Assembly: GCF_040054535.1 (NCBI RefSeq)
Contig: NC_090785.1
Location: forward strand, 7,065,501-7,129,500
Length of the DNA: 64,000 nucleotides
Source: Antennarius striatus
Taxonomy: Eukaryota > Chordata > Actinopteri > Lophiiformes > Antennariidae
Direction of reading: 5' to 3'
The translations under genes were made by a program, and so were the position numbers. This document shows, in pieces, positions 57,401-64,000 of the stretch (its first letter is position 1; each line of letters opens with the position of its first letter). The notes below the pieces were generated by a model. The model was not told the origin of the DNA. It ran no database searches and saw only the letters and a program-made list of their open reading frames with translations.

Positions 57401-60400
57401 AATGTTAATCTATTCCTGTAATGTCTTACTGATAATAAACATTACATAAACAACACATTCCAGTCTGGAAAGCAACTCAATGACAGGCCATTTTACATGG
57501 GCCTCTACATAAGTACTGTACATTTTTAAGCAGGACTTTTGATATTGCTATCATTAACTAAAGGATCTGATTATGACTGAGTGGCAGTTCAGGAAAAGGT
57601 TCACTACTGTGACATAAACAACAGAAATGCTGCAGTCGCAACTAAGAAGATATTGTATCTGAAATTGTGCAGATTCATTCAGCTTTGTGTCACCTTTGAC
57701 AAAATGTTCAAAAGCTACAATGCAGTTACGTAACAAAAGCTGAAACTAATAATCAATTAGAAAATAAGAACCAAAAACTTATATAGAAAACAAATATCAC
57801 AGATAATATACTGACTAAATATTCAACATGGATTGTGTGACGTTAACATTCCCAAAAGTGTCTTGACCCACGATGACAGAAGCAGAATTTTCCAAGGGAG
57901 GAATATCATTGGCATGAAACTATCAGTTACCCATCGATAAAACTGTTGAACACTGGGCTGAAGAGTCACAATGTACACCATAGCGAGTCATTTCATTTTT
58001 GTTGAACGTTTAAAGGTCTTTCTTTATTGGTACTTAACGACTGGTGAACCAATGCAGATCTGTGTAACTCATACTGTAAGTCAGCAAAGGATTTACAAGC
58101 CAGGCAAACCCACAGTGGGCCTCAGTAAGTGCCCTTTGTCACACCAACATCTTAACACTGTGACTGTAGCAGCTGAAATGTAAATTTAGCCTGTATTGTT
58201 TATAATTTGTTGAGGCTGTGCAAATTCCTTTTTTGGTCATGGACCCTTTTCCTAAAGGACACACGGCTGAGGCTTCAAATTATTTACCTGTGCCAAGTGT
58301 GTAGGAATTAAGCAAAAGGGTGAGAACGGATTCAAAATATTCTGCTGGGTTTTTTTTGGGAATCATCATTCTAGCAATGACTACTGTTTCCCTACTCTAC
58401 TGGCCCAGTGACTGCATTACCAAACTTGGTTCATATTCTAATGCAAGGAGTACTTTGTCTACTGCTATCCTGCAGCAGGCATGTCAACAGCTTTTGCCCT
58501 TCTCTCCCATTTGTAGCCTCTCGTTACGTTTGAGTGTCAGCATCCCATCATCAGAAAAATAAATTACTGATAAGATTTGAACAATCAAAAGAAGGTAATT
58601 AAACAGCACTGTTGCGAATGGATTTCCAGAATTTTTACAGTATTTTCAAAAAATTTGGATGAAAAATAATAATGGTTGCTACGGAAACACAAAGAGTTGT
58701 TGTGAATCATCCCTGGACAAATCAGGTCCATCGGTAATGGGTATCAATTTGTCTTTTCCTTCTCTCTGCTCATCAAATTGCAATACTTTCTTAGCTCCAA
58801 TAAAAGTGGGAAACCAACAAATTCAAACAGCTCTTTGACAACATATTACTAACATTAAGCTTTGTCTACTGTATTCCACAGCAAACATCTAATCTGAGCC
58901 ATGAGTGGCAAAAAAACGTTGGCTGGATTTACTCTGATGGTTACAGTTCAATCACAGTATTACATTACTGCCGAATTCATTGGCATTTTCAGGAACTGGT
59001 TTATGTCAATTTTACTTATTAATTTCTTATACAGTATTTCTATTCAGAATTACATGTTATTCTAGTCTTGTGTAGGAAAATGGAGCAAAATATTCAGAAA
59101 CTCTTTATCATCATCAATGTTTTCAAAGCCAAGAAGTTAAAAGTACTTTAGAAGACTTGGTAAACACTTTGACAACAAGATTAAGTGTTAAATGACCTTT
59201 CAATATTGCTTTGCTTTTCCTTTTAGAGAACTTATCACAACTGTGGAACAGTTGTGTGAATGTAGTTAGTTTAGACTTCTCTTTTGACGGCAAGTATTTG
59301 AGCATAAGTATGTCTTTTAAAACTCTTTGGAAACAAATGTATGAGTAAGTTTAAAAGAGGTTTTACTAATGCTGCAGGAAGTACGATCTGTCGTCCGGTT
59401 TAAATCTGTCTTCCTTGTTATGCAACACTTAAATACCATATGAGAGGGATCAGACATGAGAGCCAGCGTCCTTTTCCTGGGATTACAGATGTTGCATCAT
59501 AGAACATTCACTCTGTGAAATTAAGAATAATAAACATAACAGCTTCATTTTAGCCGCAATAAAAAAAATAAATAGCATGACCAAAACAAGCAGCCTTTTT
59601 TTCTGGAGAGTATCTATTTTAAACTATACAGATGAAGACAAGGTGTGAAAGAATCCTCCACTAAAAAAAGCATCCTCCTCCTCCTCCTGCCAGGGATAAG
59701 AGAACAAAGCCTGAAGATCACTGTTACTGTAAATGCAGCATGGACTCTGAATATGGAATAAATCATGTTATTGCTCATTTAGTCAGGGCCAGGCATCCAA
59801 TTTCTGATTGGTAAACGGGGAGACAGGGCAGGGCGAGATGCTGAGGAAGCATTACGAGAACTCCTCTGATTGCAACGACTCAACCTCCAGGCTCAGTCCT
59901 GCACTTCAACACATTCTGACATTTAAAAAGCACGACGAGGAGGCAGCGATTGCCTCCACCTCCCAGCGCATCCATTATAAGGATTGAAGCAGAGAAGAAG
60001 CACAAATACTGTCAAAAAGAAAAGGATGACTCTCATCACTGATACATAGGCTTGTTTGGCCTCATGGCTCAGCATCCTGGGGTGGAGAAACATCCTCACC
60101 CTCCATTTCCTTCATCCATGCTCCATGGGAGGATCTCAACAAGCGCATGCATGTACCCTAATTTAACACTTTAATTAATATGATTATTTATTCTGTATGT
60201 AAGCTGTTCATTTCATGACCGAAATGGTGGCCAGACCAAATATAAAACCAGCCATAAAAATAGAAAATATATCATTTATATAACAAAATAATTCACATAA
60301 ATATTGGAAAATATTGGGCTTTTCACAATTATTGGACACCATTTGTAGCTTTGAAACAAAATTACTGATATAATTCAGGTAATGATTCAATCAAAATTGA

Positions 60401-62560
60401 TTCAGCTCCTCAATATTCACACCTAAAAAGCCTGGACTTTTTTTGTTTTGAGGCCTCCAGTCATAATTTCAAATGGGAGGGTTAAAATCACATTTATCTC
60501 AACACGTCATGTCAGGGAAATAGCCCCCATGTTACATGTGTCAAATCTCCATATTAAAATCCATCCTCCTTGTGAGATGTTTTTATGCTCTGCTGTAATA
60601 TGAGCATAGCGTGCTAACAACCATTCAGCCATTAGTCACTGTAATGCCTCCTCAGGGCACCGCATTTCAGCATGAGCAGGATCGTCTCTCGCTCTCTCTC
60701 CTCCGAGCCGGACAACAGCTACTTCTGTCCTGTCGTCACTCATAGGGAGGCAGGAGGCTGATGAAGTGAAAAGCAGATAGAGGTGGGCAGGGCCAGGCAC
60801 TATGTGGGAGCAGCTAGGTGTCCTCTACTTCTCTGCTATAAACCCGTTCGCCCCAGCGGCGGCACACACACACACACACACACCCACGGACAAGAGAGGC
60901 TATTGTGTTGCAGAGAAGCATTTCTGTCCTTCATCACTGTGTCTGATTTGTCAGGCAAGACAGGAGGGATGAAGACGCAAGTGAAACAATGAGTTGATTC
61001 TATTTGAGAAGCCATTTTCTTAGCATCAAACTCACGTTCTTCACTTAAAAACAATCTGCTGCGCAGCCTGAACCGTTTTGGGTTTACATTGTGTTTCTGC
61101 ACTGATTGACAGCATTTGCACTGCTAATGAGTATACCTGTATTGGGTTTGGACAGACCTGCTGAGACAACACAAATGGACAACTTTCTTCGACCAGAAGG
61201 AAAGCTGGAGAGCAAAGGATGTCAAATATTTAACAGTGCAGTGATGGATTGGGAACTTCTTCGACCGGGACTGGATTTAGAGAAACAGAACTCTCATCCA
61301 CAGCATGCCTGCAAGTTACCAGAAAAAATCTGAGTTGTCACAAAAAAAGGAAACTGAGGAAGTGACCGATCAGCTTGCACAGAAAAAAGTACACTCCACA
61401 GTTCTCCATCTTTTGAATCAAGACAGACCCAGTGTTAGTTTTTGTAGGGATATAACTTCTCACCTTTCACAGACACGTGAGACGTATTTGAATACCTACA
61501 TACCTGAGTCCAATCAGCACCTGCAGTGTAAACAAAACTTAACATAGACGACCGATGACAACGATGCAGTGTTTACTGTTATCCAGAGCTAATATTCCAC
61601 ACATGCGTCTGCTTTTAGCACTTTGTTTTAGATTTGAATTCCATCAACCATCTCAAACATGTTTTTTATGTTGTGGGTGGTGCAGCTCATCCATGTGTTC
61701 ACGTCTGCAGGTTGGGTGGACACGCATGTTGATATTAAACACCAAACACATGCATCTACCGTGAATGCTCAAGGCAACCAAATCTGATGAGAACTAAATA
61801 AATAAAGTGAAATAAAATAATTTTAATTTTATACTGTTTATATATTATTTATAGTTTCATATACAAGTCCTGTTAGTGCTGCATGTGTCTGTTAGTGTAG
61901 TGTATGTCTTGTCGTATGTCTTGTAATGTCAGTCTTTCTTTTTCTCTTGGTGTTTATCCAGTATTTATTCGGTATGTAATGCCTGAGCAGTGGATATGTG
62001 CAATTTCCTCTGGGATTAATAATCTATCTATATATCTATCTATCTAAAGAGCAGAACAAATTTGTATTTTAATCTCACAGATCCACATTGTGATATGGAT
62101 CCAATTATGCATAGTGGTGTGGCATCACAAGTTATCCGTATCTGGGGGTTTTTTTTTTTTTTTTTTAAATCTCTTCTATTATTTAACTACCATCTAAAAA
62201 ATTTAGCCCAACATTTCCTCAGTATGAGATCCACACTTCCAAAAAACATCCCGCAGATCAGTTGATGACCTCTTGAGATATGTTGTGGACAAAACAAATC
62301 AAACAACCTCTTCTAAGCAAAGCGCGTCTGGCGTGATGGAGGGGTGGTGGTGGTGGTGGGGTTGGGGTTGGGGGGGGGAGACAGGAAATGACTTACTCGA
62401 AAGCAAAGAAGAGGGCGCAGGTCCCGATGATGAGGAACAGAGTCAGGTAGAACACTCCTTTCTGTCGGGCCATCATCACCCGTCCATCGCAGCAGAAGGT
62501 GTTTTTACCCGGGAGCTTCTCCCATTTGCGCACCTTTCGCGTTATCATCACCGCTGACAT
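40739..62560 (-). CDS. zdhhc9: DHHC-type palmitoyltransferase 9 (9 coding exons)
   Basis: Golgi protein S-acyltransferase; with GOLGA7 the mammalian enzyme palmitoylates H-Ras and N-Ras. Coding exons in transcript order: 62397-62560, 54905-55065, 48761-48919, 45935-46072, 45144-45192, 44382-44484, 41718-41821, 41517-41616, 40739-40921; 1161 nt, 386 aa (human 364). The start [18 protein letters not shown] matches the family; an in-frame upstream ATG at 62677 is not conserved. Transmembrane segments lie at about 35-54, 64-84, 183-204 and 229-250. The DPG motif is 89-91, the cysteine-rich domain about 139-188, the catalytic DHHC 165-168 (C168), TTNE 254-257, and CCEVLCG follows at 282. All zinc-binding Cys/His positions of the CRD appear intact. 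The proline/serine-rich cytosolic tail is poorly conserved, as is usual. Introns reach 7.3 kb. Intron 5 is AT-AC. ZDHHC14 and ZDHHC18 are close paralogues, but the N-terminus and synteny favour ZDHHC9. Confidence 0.96.
41822..44381 (-). other. zdhhc9 intron 6, no further feature
   Basis: I see no additional exon. A GC-rich stretch at 42660-42960 gives overlapping open frames on both strands, but none resembles a known protein and no splice sites support it. Confidence 0.5.
44485..45143 (-). other. zdhhc9: U12-type AT-AC intron of zdhhc9
   Basis: The 659-nt intron starts ATATCCTTTA, an exact match to the U12 AT-AC donor consensus. It ends TTACTTAACTCCAGTTTAC, where TTACTTAAC fits the U12 branch site TTCCTTAAC at 8 of 9 bases, about 11 nt before the terminal AC. 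Joining ...CCT GGA AC to T GTG CTG GAG restores the expected TVLEV. A GT-AG reading with the CCAG at the same end would add bases and lose the T. Confidence 0.9.
45144..45192 (-). CDS. zdhhc9: zdhhc9 exon 5, 49 nt, before a U12 intron
   Basis: Encodes [15 protein letters not shown], matching the luminal loop after transmembrane segment 3. The acceptor is TGTTCACAG|GT. The exon ends GGAAC and is followed by ATATCCTTT instead of GT. Frame is kept with the neighbouring exons: C|GT at the start and AC|T at the end. Confidence 0.9.
46073..48760 (-). other. zdhhc9 intron 3, with a (CA)n tract
   Basis: No coding exon is apparent. The only clear feature is the CA microsatellite at 48331-48414. Confidence 0.6.
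48331..48414. repeat. (CA)n microsatellite in zdhhc9 intron 3
   Basis: About 40 CA dinucleotides with one CG interruption near the start; likely polymorphic. Confidence 0.95.
52245..53772. mobile_element. Non-autonomous hAT element with perfect 8-bp duplication
   Basis: The element proper is 52253-53764 (1512 nt). It starts TAGGGTTGAGC; the reverse complement of its right end starts TAGGGATGAGC (10 of 11 matching). ACAGAAAT flanks both sides (52245-52252 and 53765-53772). Inside are a reversed L2-like tail with (CATT)n (about 52350-52450), a CA-rich stretch (52890-52985), and a teleost repeat with CTCAGTCATCCAGGTCATGG (about 53185-53335). No transposase frame remains. Confidence 0.85.
52345..52450 (-). 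mobile_element. L2-like LINE tail nested in the hAT element
   Basis: Read on the minus strand it gives ATGCCAGCTGGGATAGGCTC and a GAATGAATGAATGAATGAA tail, the same module as at 21340. It lies inside the larger hAT insertion. Confidence 0.7.
56789..56869 (+). other. Isolated exon-like frame, unrecognised
   Basis: An ATG opens 27 codons ([16 protein letters not shown], then [11 protein letters not shown]) ending at a plausible donor AAG|GTGCGT. It is on the strand opposite zdhhc9. I do not recognise the peptide and found no continuing exon nearby. It may be chance or a relic. Confidence 0.2.
57024..57369 (-). pseudogene. Coding-like block with frame change, unrecognised
   Basis: After a good acceptor (TTGCTGTCTTGCCAG|GAG) the frame reads [20 protein letters not shown] and continues with [19 protein letters not shown]. 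From about 57233 a second frame takes over ([20 protein letters not shown], later [20 protein letters not shown]). Both halves look protein-like, but no single frame joins them, which fits a decayed gene, a retrocopy fragment, or two exons. It is inside zdhhc9 intron 1 on the same strand but matches nothing in the DHHC family. Confidence 0.3.
60865..60891 (+). repeat. (CA)n microsatellite in zdhhc9 intron 1
   Basis: Short run of about 12 CA dinucleotides. Confidence 0.9.
62337..62383 (+). repeat. G-rich tract beside the zdhhc9 exon 1 donor
   Basis: GGT triplets merge into GGGG/TTGGGG blocks and a run of nine G. It lies about 13-60 nt inside intron 1, where the transcript is correspondingly C-rich. 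Four or more G runs could form a quadruplex on the template strand. Confidence 0.75.

Positions 62561-64000
<1,440 letters not shown>

Larger units (their letters stand above)
55066..62396 (-). other. zdhhc9 intron 1 (7.3 kb)
   Basis: The largest intron of the window. It holds a coding-like block near 57024-57369, a possible isolated exon at 56789-56869, a (CA)n tract near 60865-60890, and a G-rich tract near the exon 1 donor. Otherwise AT-rich with no recognised gene. Confidence 0.6.

Noticed and set aside
61106..61547. Two overlapping plus-strand frames in zdhhc9 intron 1
   Set aside because: Plausible composition but no homology recognised, no good splice sites and no continuing exon.

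Overview
The window is nuclear DNA of a ray-finned (teleost) fish. It has long introns with vertebrate splice sites, abundant (CA/GT)n and (TA)n microsatellites, hAT-type DNA transposons with 8-bp target duplications, and L2/Rex-like LINE 3' tails. Three vertebrate genes can be assembled completely from the sequence. They are xpnpep2 (+, 21 coding exons, 673 aa), sash3 (+, 8 coding exons, 397 aa) and zdhhc9 (-, 9 coding exons, 386 aa). The same three genes lie in this order and relative orientation on human Xq26 (from memory), so this is a conserved block. No bacterial-type genes, CRISPR arrays or operons are present.

Layout. 1-10050: gene-poor DNA upstream of xpnpep2, with a few degraded repeats. 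10051-20078: xpnpep2, a secreted GPI-anchored metallopeptidase that removes N-terminal residues before proline; all five metal ligands are intact. 20729-29167: a large composite transposon island flanked by a perfect 8-bp duplication (CCCTACAG). Inside it a ~4-kb unit is tandemly repeated and carries two minisatellites, a nested hAT MITE, two LINE fragments and abutting inverted termini. 29801-30082: a (TA)n/(TG)n tract just upstream of sash3. 30440-35751: sash3, a lymphocyte SH3/SAM adaptor. 35752-40738: intergenic, with an L2-type 3' end and an inverted pair of teleost repeats. 40739-62560: zdhhc9, a Golgi DHHC palmitoyltransferase spread over 22 kb, with a second hAT element (52253-53764) in an intron. 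62561-64000: its GC-rich 5' flank and a (GT)n tract.

The three genes do not form one pathway; the link is conserved synteny. The most notable points are a U12-type AT-AC intron in zdhhc9 (44485-45143), a 96-nt in-frame intron or possible exitron in sash3 (33962-34057), the composite hAT array, and a near-palindromic MITE in an xpnpep2 intron. I did not find a convincing new multi-gene system. Repeat-family names are from memory and exon models rest on reading frame, splice sites and remembered human proteins.
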